21,994 nt of DNA. Source: Bacillota bacterium. Lineage in GTDB: Bacteria > Bacillota > Clostridia > Lachnospirales > Lachnospiraceae. Positions 13,881 to 21,883 of this stretch are shown piece after piece. A model generated the notes under the pieces. The model worked only from the letters and a program-made list of their open reading frames with translations, had not been told where the DNA came from and searched no databases. The DNA lies in the NCBI GenBank assembly GCA_023441965.1, contig JAEZNB010000066.1, forward strand, positions 1-21,994. Reading direction: 5' to 3'. Positions within the stretch are counted from its first letter, which is position 1. Each line of letters opens with the position of its first letter. A program made the translations under genes and the position numbers.

Positions 13881-14909
13881 CTAGAGCAATTTGATCAGTT
13901 GGTCAAGGATCGGAGCATAGTGGTCGTCAGTGATTCCAAAATCCTTTCCTTTATAGGTCCATGCAGCCCTTCCTATTCCATACGTTTCAAAGGTCATGTG
14001 AAGGTCTGAATACCAATTCAGGGTAGAGGTCAGGTTGGCTTGATCGATCACACCATACTCTCCGCAGTAGAGGGGAACATCCCTTTCTTGTGCTACTTGA
14101 ATCGCTTCTGCAAAGGCCTTCTCAAAAAAGCTCTGATCAATCCTCCCCTGAGGCTGACTGCGATAGAGCTCACCATGTTCGATGGGAAGAAAGGCTTCCG
14201 TATCAGAGATATACTGGGCAAAGTCATTCGGATAGACCGTCCGATAATCGGCAGGCATCTTCTTCACCCAATAAGCGGATTGATGGGTAAAGATCAGGGG
14301 CTCGTAATAATGAAAGGTATAAACAATATTCTCATCATAGGGTGGATCAAGCAGCTTAACATAATCAACACTGTTATTCCTTGCACCGCCCACAATGATC
14401 TTAATGGTCGGTGCATATTGCCGGATCGCTGCTATGGTGCGTTTCGCCAGGTCATTCCATATGACCGCGACCGCCGGATCAACGATTTCATTCAGCAGCT
14501 CAAAGGTTAGTCGAGCTTCATACTTACCATATCTCTTCGCCAATTCAACCCATAGGGCTGTAAATCTCTCCTGTAGCTTTTTATTTTCAAAGAAACCGTA
14601 AGAGGTCTCATACTCATCAAAGGAATAGCCTGCTGTTTTATGCAGGTCAAGAATCATGTTCAATCCATATCTTTCACACCATTCCAGGCAGGAATCTATG
14701 TAGCGGAAGCCTTCTTCCGCATAGCTGCCGTCCTCTGCCTCTACAAGCTCATAATCAAAGGGCAATCTTATATGGTCAAGTCCCCACGTAGCAATGCGTT
14801 CCAGGTCCTTTTCCGTAAGGAAGGTGTTGTAGGTATGTTTGCTGTGGTCACACTGGGATAACCAGCCGCCTAGATTGATGCCCTTCCTATAACCGGTAAA
14901 TGTCTTCAT
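13881..14909 (-). CDS. Glycoside hydrolase family 5 enzyme, cytoplasmic
   Basis: The start at 14909 is chosen because AGAGGAG lies 8 bases upstream; an earlier ATG at 14939 has none. The 342-residue protein begins MKTFTGYRKGINLGGWLSQ with no signal peptide, so it acts inside the cell. GH5 landmarks in order are HIRLPFDY (46-53), LDLH (87-90), LLNE with acid/base Glu141, FHYYEP (199-204), and YCGEYG with nucleophile Glu284, then AAWTYKG near the end. The start resembles exo-glucanase-like GH5 members. It probably trims imported beta-glucoside oligosaccharides. The divergent AraC gene and the shared direct-repeat site suggest sugar-dependent control. Exact subfamily and substrate are uncertain. 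Confidence 0.9.
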   Translation of the reverse strand: MKTFTGYRKGINLGGWLSQCDHSKHTYNTFLTEKDLERIATWGLDHIRLPFDYELVEAEDGSYAEEGFRYIDSCLEWCERYGLNMILDLHKTAGYSFDEYETSYGFFENKKLQERFTALWVELAKRYGKYEARLTFELLNEIVDPAVAVIWNDLAKRTIAAIRQYAPTIKIIVGGARNNSVDYVKLLDPPYDENIVYTFHYYEPLIFTHQSAYWVKKMPADYRTVYPNDFAQYISDTEAFLPIEHGELYRSQPQGRIDQSFFEKAFAEAIQVAQERDVPLYCGEYGVIDQANLTSTLNWYSDLHMTFETYGIGRAAWTYKGKDFGITDDHYAPILDQLIKLL

Positions 14910-14960
14910 ATACAGTCTCCTCTTTTTTATTCTTATCATAAGATTTCTAGCCCTATAAGT

Positions 14961-14993
14961 ATATCAATATGGTTGCATTTATATCAAAATGGT
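14961..14993. promoter_or_regulatory. Direct repeat, candidate AraC-regulator binding site
   Basis: ATATCAATATGGT (14961-14973) and ATATCAAAATGGT (14981-14993) are tandem copies with one mismatch, 20 bases apart, i.e. about two helical turns on the same face. They lie 52 bases from the GH5 start and 31 from the AraC start, the usual form of AraC/XylS sites. Confidence 0.7.
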
Positions 14994-15023
14994 GACATAA
15001 TCAGAGAGAAAGGGGGCGTCAGT

Positions 15024-15782
15024 TTGAACATTCATAAGGAATGGAGCTTTAAGGAATTCATTATGCGGGAAGATGACATCACCCATGCACCCTATGGACA
15101 GGAATTTGATTTCTATGCAGCAGTGAAAGCCGGGGACGTGGATAAGGTGAAGAAGCTAAGTGAAAATGCCCTCATAGATACAGATGGAATGGGAAAGCTA
15201 TCGGACAACCCCCTGCGAAATATCCGTTATCATTTCATTATAACAGTTGCGATGATTGCAAGATACTGTATCGAGGGCGGGATGGAGCACGAAGTAGCCT
15301 ATAGACTCAGCGATTTCTACATACAGCAGGCGGATCTATGCACCGGTATAGACCAGGTTGCACGACTTCATGGCACCATGACGATGGACTATACGAAAAG
15401 AATGAGGGCCCTGAAATGGGAAAAGGTCTTCTCCAAGCCCATAGTGAAATGTATCGATTATATCTATAAGAATCTGAATACCAGAATTACGGTTGCGCTG
15501 CTTGCCGAGCATATCGGCCTGCATCCCAGCTATCTGTCTAAGCTTTTTAAGAAGGAGACAGGCAGCTCAATCAGTAGCTACATTCAAAAAAGAAAGATAG
15601 AAACCGCCCAGAATATGCTGAAATTCTCTGAGTATTCTCCCGCTCAGATAGCCTCCATTCTGGCCTTTCCGACACAGAGCTATTTCATTGAGGTGTTTAA
15701 AAAGCAGGTCGGAATGACCCCGAAGAAATTCCAGGAGCGCTGCTTTAGGGAGACCCAGATCAGAACAGAGCATATGGGATGA
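15024..15782 (+). CDS. AraC-family transcriptional regulator
   Basis: The TTG at 15024 is preferred because AAAGGGGG is 8 bases before it; an upstream in-frame ATG at 14973 falls within the direct repeat and has no ribosome site. The 252-residue protein has an N-terminal helical sensor region (1-135, with LSDNPLRNIRYHFIITVAMI), a region I have seen attached to AraC regulators in Clostridia. The double helix-turn-helix domain spans 142-240 (LLAEHIGLHPSYLSKLFKKE, and QIASILAFPTQSYFIEVFKK, MTPKKFQE). It probably activates the divergent GH5 gene and may control itself. Confidence 0.9.
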   Translation: MNIHKEWSFKEFIMREDDITHAPYGQEFDFYAAVKAGDVDKVKKLSENALIDTDGMGKLSDNPLRNIRYHFIITVAMIARYCIEGGMEHEVAYRLSDFYIQQADLCTGIDQVARLHGTMTMDYTKRMRALKWEKVFSKPIVKCIDYIYKNLNTRITVALLAEHIGLHPSYLSKLFKKETGSSISSYIQKRKIETAQNMLKFSEYSPAQIASILAFPTQSYFIEVFKKQVGMTPKKFQERCFRETQIRTEHMG

Positions 15783-15792
15783 ATCCTGCCTG

Positions 15793-15821
15793 TTGCAAGC
15801 ATGGACATAAAGCTTTATAAT
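15793..15821 (+). promoter_or_regulatory. Sigma-A promoter of the Ser/Thr kinase gene
   Basis: TTGCAA (15793-15798), 17-base spacer, TATAAT (15816-15821). It leaves an untranslated leader of about 80 bases before the kinase start. Confidence 0.7.
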
Positions 15822-15906
15822 GTGAGATATACAAATGTTGTCATATCCTGATGAAATATGGGGACATGATTCATAGAATAACATGCGTTTGGGGGGAAGC
15901 AACAGG

Positions 15907-17508
15907 ATGGAGGATACCTTTACCTTAGTGGAGCAGCGTTTTCCTGCTGAGTTTGTGAGAGATTATGAAATTCTGGAAGCCTTGGCAGTAACAGAGGAAT
16001 GTGAAACCCTTTATGTCAGGGAGCGTAAGCATAAGCAGTATGCCGTTGCCAAATGTTATATGGATAAAGCCCTCTTGTCAACCAGCAGAGAAAGCAGTAT
16101 CTTACGGTCCTTGGTCCACCATGGACTACCCCGGTTTATCTGTGAATACGAAAATGAAAACTGCCTATGCGTGGTTCGGGAATATGTAAGTGGTATGCCG
16201 CTTTCGGACATGGCGAAGGAGCATCATTTTACCGAGCAGGAGGCAGTAGATATAACCCTGCAGCTCTGCGGTATTCTCTCCTACCTTCACAGCCAGAATC
16301 CTCCGGTAATCCATCGTGATATTAAGCCCCAGAACATCATCATTGACAATAGTGGAAAGGTTAAGCTGATAGACTTTGGTATCTCACGTAACTATGATGT
16401 GAATGCCAAAAAGGATACGGTATTCTTCGGTACACAGGAGTTTGCACCACCGGAGCAGTATGGCTTTTCACAAACCGATAACAGAGCCGATCTGTTTTCC
16501 CTGGGCATCGTCTTTGGCTGGCTGCTGACCGGCGAAACAGAGGTTGAGAAAGTATCGGAGCGGTTAGAGATAAGCCGCTTTGCCAAGATATATCGTAAGT
16601 GTACGGAGTTTTCACCTAAGGACAGATACCCCTCTGCCGACAAGCTGAAGGAAGCCCTGCTGCACTCCTGCGGAGAACAGCGTAGGTCCGTTCGAAGAGC
16701 AGCAGCTGTTCTGATCAGCATCCTACTTCTCATGACAGGCTTTGGCGTGGGCAGATATACGGACTGGCTGGCGCCTGCCGCAAAGGAGGTCACTTTTACA
16801 GAGCCCGCCATTGAAAAAGCAGTGCGGCTTCAGCTGGGAAAGAATGCTACAGAGCTCATTACTCAGAAGGAGTTATTGACGGTTTCGGAGCTATATATTT
16901 TCGGGAACAAGCTGATCGCCAAAACAGAGCAGGAGTTAGCTGATCAAGCAGATGAACTGATAAACTGTAACCAGATGAGGGAAGGAGATATTACCACCCT
17001 CGAGGATCTCGCAAAGATGCCAAACCTGATGTTTCTTACTGTCGCCATGCAGAACATCAGCGATCTTTCTCCCCTATCAGGACTGAAGAAGCTAGAAGCA
17101 CTAACCCTGAAAAACAATCCGATCACAGACCTATCACCCTTAAGCGGACTTGAGAAGCTTCAAACGCTGTCCATATTCGGTACGGAGGTTACCGACTTGT
17201 CCCCCTTATCCTCCTGTCCGAAGCTGGCAACCCTTGATATCGGTGACACTCCCATCACTTCGATGGAACAGTTGAAACGTGTTCCGGGAATTAAGAATCT
17301 ATTTATCTATAAAAATACAATAGATACCCTGACAGGAGCTGAGGCCTTTACCAAGCTTCAGTATATGGAAGTAAGCAGGGTTGCGGACGGAAACCTATCT
17401 CCTTTGCTGGCCTTGCCTACTTTTCAAGGAATAACCTTGGGAGAAGAGATGAGGGAGGCTGCAGAGACGATTAAGAACAAGGCTGCAATTGATATTATGT
17501 TTAGGTAA
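15907..17508 (+). CDS. Membrane Hanks-type Ser/Thr kinase with extracellular leucine-rich repeats
   Basis: The ATG at 15907 is chosen because GGGGGGAAG is about 8 bases before it; ATG 15883 has no such site. Residues 20-255 are the kinase: Lys49 (YAVAKCY), Glu62 of helix C, HRDIKPQNI at 136-144, DFGIS at 156-160 and APPEQYG at 180-186. All catalytic residues are present. A membrane helix lies at 263-281. The outside part has a short linker (ITQKELLTVSELYIFGNKL) and then internalin-like repeats of about 22 residues from about 355 to 515 (ISDLSPLSGLKKLEALTL and two more like it). The usual clostridial PASTA domains are replaced by repeats suited to protein or glycan binding. It may sense the secreted Big_2 protein next door; that is inference. 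Length is 533 aa. Confidence 0.9.
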   Translation: MEDTFTLVEQRFPAEFVRDYEILEALAVTEECETLYVRERKHKQYAVAKCYMDKALLSTSRESSILRSLVHHGLPRFICEYENENCLCVVREYVSGMPLSDMAKEHHFTEQEAVDITLQLCGILSYLHSQNPPVIHRDIKPQNIIIDNSGKVKLIDFGISRNYDVNAKKDTVFFGTQEFAPPEQYGFSQTDNRADLFSLGIVFGWLLTGETEVEKVSERLEISRFAKIYRKCTEFSPKDRYPSADKLKEALLHSCGEQRRSVRRAAAVLISILLLMTGFGVGRYTDWLAPAAKEVTFTEPAIEKAVRLQLGKNATELITQKELLTVSELYIFGNKLIAKTEQELADQADELINCNQMREGDITTLEDLAKMPNLMFLTVAMQNISDLSPLSGLKKLEALTLKNNPITDLSPLSGLEKLQTLSIFGTEVTDLSPLSSCPKLATLDIGDTPITSMEQLKRVPGIKNLFIYKNTIDTLTGAEAFTKLQYMEVSRVADGNLSPLLALPTFQGITLGEEMREAAETIKNKAAIDIMFR

Positions 17509-17550
17509 TTCGGGCACAATTTACTACATATTACAATAAAAAATGTAGAA

Positions 17551-17567
17551 GTGAGCAAGGTGCTCAC
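17551..17567 (+). terminator. Weak hairpin after the kinase gene
   Basis: GTGAGCA and TGCTCAC form a 7-bp stem with a 3-base loop, followed by a pyrimidine-rich stretch (CTATTCCTGTTTTCC). It could slow or stop part of the transcription before the Big_2 gene. Confidence 0.4.
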
Positions 17568-17639
17568 CTATTCCTGTTTTCCTTCTGATAAAATTAGGAT
17601 AAGTAAGGAAGGTTTTGTATATATCAGAAAGGAGCAAAT

Positions 17640-18755
17640 ATGAATAGAAGAAAGTCGCTTTCAGTTATTTTATTAATTGGTTTTCTTATGGTTGGCTTCT
17701 GGCAGGAAGCATGGGCAGGTGTCGATTCGGGAGCCGTGGGTTCCGGTGATTCGAATACGGTAACGAATAGTGAGGCTATCGGACAAAAAGATGCTTTAAC
17801 ACTCAACAAAAGCAAGCTTCTGATGAAAATGGATGACAAAGTAAAGTTGAAGGCAGAGTATATCACGGAAAAGGCCGATAAGAGCCTGACCTGGAAATCC
17901 TCTGATACGAAGGTAGCCAAGGTCAGTTCAAAAGGGACAATAACAGCGGTCAACGTCGGAACGGCTACCATTACCTGTACTTCAAAAGCAGATGCCGGTT
18001 TTAAGGCAACCTGTAAGGTTACCGTTGTTACAGAAGCAACCGATATTAATATATCAAAAGAGTCGGTCAGCATCGACAAGGGCAGCAGCATTACACTGAC
18101 GGCAGCCATAAAACCCTCCGGTGCCAAGAAGCAACCGATCATATGGAAGTCCTCTGATAAAACGATTGCAACAGTTACTGAAAAGGGAGTGGTAACGGGG
18201 ATTAAGAAAGGAACCGTTAAGATTACGGCTACGGTTCAATATAGAAAAAAGGATACGGTGATTGCAGCCTGCCTGGTAACGGTTCAGGAGCCCGAAGCAA
18301 ATGACCCGTCGGATGTTGAAATAAAGAGCGGACAGGGCAATGGCAACATCTTGGTGAAGTATCAGTATTCTGCCGGCTTCTGCTATGCAGCAGATGGTTA
18401 CTACACCCTGAAGGTGGGAAATTATAAAGGAGACTTAGGTGTAACCTTTCAGCTGACCAATGGAAGTGATACGCAGATAATTACCGTAGAGCCGAACAGC
18501 ACCTATTATCTGACGTATACCTATTCCTTTACGGAAGACAGAGGAACGATAAGAATGACTCCACAATACACCTATGAGTGGGGTCCCGTTACCGGCTCAT
18601 TGAGACAGAAAACAACATATATCTATAGCACTGTCCCGGCCATTCCCAGGGATAGTGATCTTAGTGTATCGGTTTCCGGCAAGGTGTGTAAAAATACAAT
18701 ATCCGCTGCAGGATCCTTTGAGAAGGGAACCTTAAATTATATAAAGAAAGAATAG
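17640..18755 (+). CDS. Secreted protein with two Big_2 (bacterial Ig-like) domains
   Basis: AAAGGAG lies 6 bases before the ATG. Residues 1-26 are a signal peptide (MNRRKSLS, then a hydrophobic core, AWA before the likely cut). Big_2 domains lie at about 53-130 and 135-216, both with the K-S-SD--A-V---G motif (WKSSDTKVAKVSSKGTI and WKSSDKTIATVTEKGVV). Residues 225-345 are a further beta-rich part with many Tyr and Thr, which I do not recognise. There is no LPXTG or choline-binding motif, so the protein is likely released or held by other means. Big_2 domains bind surface or matrix partners. It sits between the receptor kinase and an XRE-like regulator. Confidence 0.87.
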   Translation: MNRRKSLSVILLIGFLMVGFWQEAWAGVDSGAVGSGDSNTVTNSEAIGQKDALTLNKSKLLMKMDDKVKLKAEYITEKADKSLTWKSSDTKVAKVSSKGTITAVNVGTATITCTSKADAGFKATCKVTVVTEATDINISKESVSIDKGSSITLTAAIKPSGAKKQPIIWKSSDKTIATVTEKGVVTGIKKGTVKITATVQYRKKDTVIAACLVTVQEPEANDPSDVEIKSGQGNGNILVKYQYSAGFCYAADGYYTLKVGNYKGDLGVTFQLTNGSDTQIITVEPNSTYYLTYTYSFTEDRGTIRMTPQYTYEWGPVTGSLRQKTTYIYSTVPAIPRDSDLSVSVSGKVCKNTISAAGSFEKGTLNYIKKE

Positions 18756-18796
18756 GCAGTCTGAATACCTGCCATAGGACAAAAGGGGAGAAGGCA

Positions 18797-19270
18797 ATGC
18801 CAAAAGACAGTAATACGGCGAAGGGCACGCAAACCAGTACACTTCTGCGAAGAATCTTCAAGGCCAATAACCTTAATAGCTTTATGGATGAGAATGAGAG
18901 AGAGCTATCCATGTCTTCCTTCACAGAGCATATTGAGAAGCTGTGTGAAGAGAGAAGCATCATCCGAAGAGAGGTTATTGAGAGAGCGGGCATAGAGCGC
19001 AGCTTCGGCTATCAGCTCTTCCGAGGAGCACGTAAGCCTTCGAGGGATAATGTCATCCGGTTGGCCTTTGGCTTTGGTTTGGATGTAGAGGAAACACAAA
19101 GCTTATTGAAGACAGCAGGAAAGGCTACCCTGTATCCCAGGATTAAGCGAGATGCAATCATCCTGTTTTGTCTTTCTCATAAGCAGACGATCCTAGAGGT
19201 TCAGGACAGCCTGCACAGTCATGGCTTAACCCTGCTGGGCAGTGAAAATTATGAGAGTAATGAACGATGA
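18797..19270 (+). CDS. XRE-like helix-turn-helix protein
   Basis: AGGGGAGAAGG precedes the ATG. The 157-residue protein has a polar N-terminal 40 residues. A helix-turn-helix region then spans about 40-105 (FTEHIEKLCEERSIIRREVIERAGI, with SFGYQLFRGARKPSRDNVIRLAFGFGLDVEET), the XRE layout with a divergent second helix. The C-terminal 45 residues are helical and end NYESNER. It follows the Big_2 gene by 41 bases and ends in a terminator. It may be a target of the upstream Ser/Thr kinase, since the N-terminal tail is rich in Ser and Thr; no evidence in sequence proves this. Confidence 0.75.
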   Translation: MPKDSNTAKGTQTSTLLRRIFKANNLNSFMDENERELSMSSFTEHIEKLCEERSIIRREVIERAGIERSFGYQLFRGARKPSRDNVIRLAFGFGLDVEETQSLLKTAGKATLYPRIKRDAIILFCLSHKQTILEVQDSLHSHGLTLLGSENYESNER

Positions 19271-19307
19271 GGCTGGAGCAAATATATGAATTAAGTGCAA
19301 ACTTAAA

Positions 19308-19340
19308 GGACTGAGTCCGGTTCAATTCCGGATTCAGTCC
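19308..19340 (+). terminator. Hairpin terminator after the XRE-like gene
   Basis: GGACTGAGTCCGG (19308-19320) pairs with CCGGATTCAGTCC (19328-19340), with one G-U pair and a seven-base loop. There is no clear U-tract. It stands between convergent genes. The remaining 19341-19410 shows nothing I can support. Confidence 0.6.
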
Positions 19341-19410
19341 CTAGAAGTTAATATAAACTGTCTAACATATTGGGTTCAGATCAAGTGAAACAGCCCTTGA
19401 ATGATCCGTA

Positions 19411-21012
19411 TCAGTCCTTTGTCGCTGTCTCTAACCAGAAGGCATCAGGCTTCGCGATCAGTCTGGCATTGTTATAGGCCATCTCCAGCGTAAGAATGGT
19501 AGTTCCGCGGTAAACCGTGGTCCGCCCGGATTCATCCAGAGAAAGCACCAGGGCACACTGGGGAATATCGGTCTCCTCTCTTTCTCCCAGATAGATCGGC
19601 AATAAGAATTGCATTCTGTCAGTCTCCGGCCAGTACTGGGGGAGAGCCAGCTTATAGTTTCTCTCTGCCAGTAAGACGGCTCTGTTAATTGCGCTTTCAA
19701 AGTCTCTCGCAATTCTGGCAAGTAATTGATCCTTCTCCGCTTCGTTATCGGCACAGGAATTGAATTCCGCTGCATATTTGGATAGTCTTCCTCTTCTGAC
19801 TCCATCCTCAAAGATATGCTTATCATTTAAAACAACCTTATACTTCGTATTGAAGATGGCGATCGTTTTATCATCATTCGCAAAATAATTCGCTATGCCG
19901 GGAACAGGAAATTCATTGCCATCAAATACAGAGGTAATCACCTTGTCTGTTTCTACATAGGGCTCGGGATTCTTAATTAAGGTGAGGGTTCTCTTACCTA
20001 AGCCCGGAAGCTTAATCACAACCTTCTCACCGCAAATGATGATCTGCCTGAAATATCTCCGGTTAAGCAAGCCGGAATTAAAGTAAAGATTATCATTATA
20101 GCCCTGGACCTTATGCTTATTGGGATCAGCTTCTTCCGCATCCTCCTTTAACAGCTTGTCCAAGGTATGTGAAATATAAGAACGTAGGATGTCGTTCTTC
20201 GTATTGCCCTTAACGGAAGTCCACTTTTCCTTCATTGCCAATTGTGACAATTCCTCCAGGAACTTTTCGCCGTTACTGCTTGGAGTGAAAATCAGTCTGC
20301 CGTAGTGATAGAACTTCTCATCCAGAATATCGTCGATGAGTTCGTTTTCGGTTACAATATTAAGGCCAAACCAATTCTTTGGTCCGGAGCCTTTAAATTT
20401 CTCCATCACAGCCCACAGAGGATTGTTCTTCGCACATAAGGTGGTATTGAAGAAAGCAAATCTTGAGCACTCTCCCCACTCATCATTCTCTATCGCATCC
20501 AGAAAGGCTTTATTCAGAAAATCATGCCAATAGCTTTCTCTCTCGTTTCTTTCCAGCTCCCAGTTCAGCAGGTTCGAAAGAAAATCATAATCCGCATTAT
20601 GGGTGTAATCATCCAGACTGGTCGGTTTATCGACGGCAGACCGTCCCCATTTTTCTATCAATGCGTCCTGCGTTCCAATCTCAACACCCATCCAGGTGGT
20701 AGCTTTCAGACCATTATACTGACATCCCGGCTTCCTTCGAAACCCTCCATAGATGGTTTCACCTGTATTAGGCACTACATATCCGGTTTCAATCATAAAG
20801 AATGCGATATCAGGCGTATCATGACTTACCTGCTGCACATCCGCAGTATAACAGATACAGGCGGCCTCACAATCGTTCCATTGTTGATCCACATGGTCAT
20901 TGAGTAAGTTAAAATCAATATTATTTTTTGTGTATCTTCTTATATCAACAGGATATTCTCTTAAGTTATCGATTTTTCCTATTTGCAAAAAGCCGCGTTT
21001 CTCATTAGCCAT
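19411..21012 (-). CDS. DUF3825-like protein of unknown function
   Basis: The ATG at 21012 is chosen because GGAGG is 8 bases upstream; an upstream in-frame ATG at 21102 lies beyond the likely promoter. The 533-residue protein is soluble, acidic to neutral, with no signal peptide. HYGRLIFTPS (236-245), LYFNSGLL (309-316), and the C-terminal TILTLEMAYNNARLIAKPDAFWL block fit what I recall of the DUF3825 family. An earlier FAFFNTTL (186-193) after a helix resembles LYFNSGLL, so there may be two related modules. The function of the family is unknown to me. Standing alone with its own promoter, it gives no functional hint from neighbours. Confidence 0.68.
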   Translation of the reverse strand: MANEKRGFLQIGKIDNLREYPVDIRRYTKNNIDFNLLNDHVDQQWNDCEAACICYTADVQQVSHDTPDIAFFMIETGYVVPNTGETIYGGFRRKPGCQYNGLKATTWMGVEIGTQDALIEKWGRSAVDKPTSLDDYTHNADYDFLSNLLNWELERNERESYWHDFLNKAFLDAIENDEWGECSRFAFFNTTLCAKNNPLWAVMEKFKGSGPKNWFGLNIVTENELIDDILDEKFYHYGRLIFTPSSNGEKFLEELSQLAMKEKWTSVKGNTKNDILRSYISHTLDKLLKEDAEEADPNKHKVQGYNDNLYFNSGLLNRRYFRQIIICGEKVVIKLPGLGKRTLTLIKNPEPYVETDKVITSVFDGNEFPVPGIANYFANDDKTIAIFNTKYKVVLNDKHIFEDGVRRGRLSKYAAEFNSCADNEAEKDQLLARIARDFESAINRAVLLAERNYKLALPQYWPETDRMQFLLPIYLGEREETDIPQCALVLSLDESGRTTVYRGTTILTLEMAYNNARLIAKPDAFWLETATKD

Positions 21013-21045
21013 CTTGATGTCCTCCACTCGATTTGGTTTATTCTT

Positions 21046-21074
21046 ATTATAGAAAAAAACTGAAAAAAAGTAAA
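21046..21074 (-). promoter_or_regulatory. Sigma-A promoter of the DUF3825-like gene
   Basis: On the minus strand TTTACT (21069-21074), 17 bases of mostly T, and TATAAT (21046-21051), 33 bases before the start codon. It supports the short start at 21012. Confidence 0.65.
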
Positions 21075-21233
21075 GAAAATCACCTGAATAAACGTAAAAC
21101 AATGAAGAATGCTACTTAATGGTAAAGGATAGGCAGGCAGCATCAATTTTACAGCGAAAAGGCCGTAAGCCGTAACTTCTGTCTGCTCTGACATATATTA
21201 TAACTAGAAGAGGATAGAAGTTAGGGGATGCTT

Positions 21234-21830
21234 ATGAATCGTAACAGTTCCGCCCCCCAGGGTATTTTGATTTTAGGGGACGCCATAATGCATGCATATA
21301 ATGCTCTGATCGAGGAAGTTGCAGCAAGTACCGGAAGAACGGGTTTTATCATAATAACTGCCGGAGTAACCGATGAAAACAGTGTATTTTATACTGAGGA
21401 AATCAGACTGAATGTTGGGAGGGATACCATCATTATAGATGAGGAGGGCAATCCGCTTTCTCTGCATGATTTGGAGAAAGGAATGCGGATCGATGCGGAT
21501 TTCTCGGCTGCCATGACAAGAAGTATTCCACCCCAAGCCTATGCCTTCCGGATCGTGGCTTTTCAGGAAGAGATCACTGTGGATATAACCAGGGACCGTG
21601 TTGTAGGCTTGGATGTTGAGAATGGTTTTCTGCTCACCGGAAACCCCTATGATATCAACGATCAGATGATATTTACCATCTCTGACGAAACAATGATTCT
21701 AGGTCCCTATGGAAGAGTCATTCCCTTAGCTGCAATCCAAGCCGGGCAAATGGTGAGGGTGGAGCATGCCATATTTCAGACGGCAAGCATCCCTCCCCAA
21801 TCACCGGCCTATCGGGTGCAGGTTCTATAG
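21234..21830 (+). CDS. Small protein made of two related beta-rich repeats
   Basis: The ATG at 21234 is preferred over 21228 because TTAGGGG sits 6 bases before it and touches the earlier one. The 198-residue protein has an N-terminal helix (residues 13-32) and two repeats (about 38-108 and 123-198). Each ends with a matching signature: SIPPQAYAFRIV and SIPPQSPAYRVQVL. Each also has a G-I or G-R-V-I turn followed by a short helix and a GM-I or GQMVRVE strand, which resembles small OB-like domains of the DUF5666 kind. No signal peptide is seen. Function is unknown. CATATATTA upstream (21191-21199) resembles a late-sporulation -10 element, so a spore role is possible but weakly supported. Confidence 0.75.
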   Translation: MNRNSSAPQGILILGDAIMHAYNALIEEVAASTGRTGFIIITAGVTDENSVFYTEEIRLNVGRDTIIIDEEGNPLSLHDLEKGMRIDADFSAAMTRSIPPQAYAFRIVAFQEEITVDITRDRVVGLDVENGFLLTGNPYDINDQMIFTISDETMILGPYGRVIPLAAIQAGQMVRVEHAIFQTASIPPQSPAYRVQVL

Positions 21831-21842
21831 GATAAGATAAAG

Positions 21843-21880
21843 AACAGCAGTAGCATCTACGCCGATGCCACTGCTGTTTT
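21843..21880 (+). terminator. Terminator of the two-repeat protein gene, target of the intron
   Basis: AACAGCAGTAGCATC (21843-21857) pairs with GATGCCACTGCTGTT (21864-21878) with one A-C mismatch and a six-base loop, then TTTTCTT. The group II intron begins immediately after. Confidence 0.85.
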
Positions 21881-21883
21881 CTT

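Noticed and set aside
14040..14510. 156-codon plus-strand frame
   Set aside because: Antisense to the GH5 gene, whose catalytic motifs are intact.
17624..18142. 172-codon minus-strand frame
   Set aside because: Antisense to the signal peptide and Big_2 repeats; its length comes from the repetitive codon pattern.
19380..19413. Terminator of the DUF3825-like gene (AAGGGCTGTTTCA resembles the 11280 terminator arm)
   Set aside because: Only one arm is similar and no matching second arm forms a stable stem.
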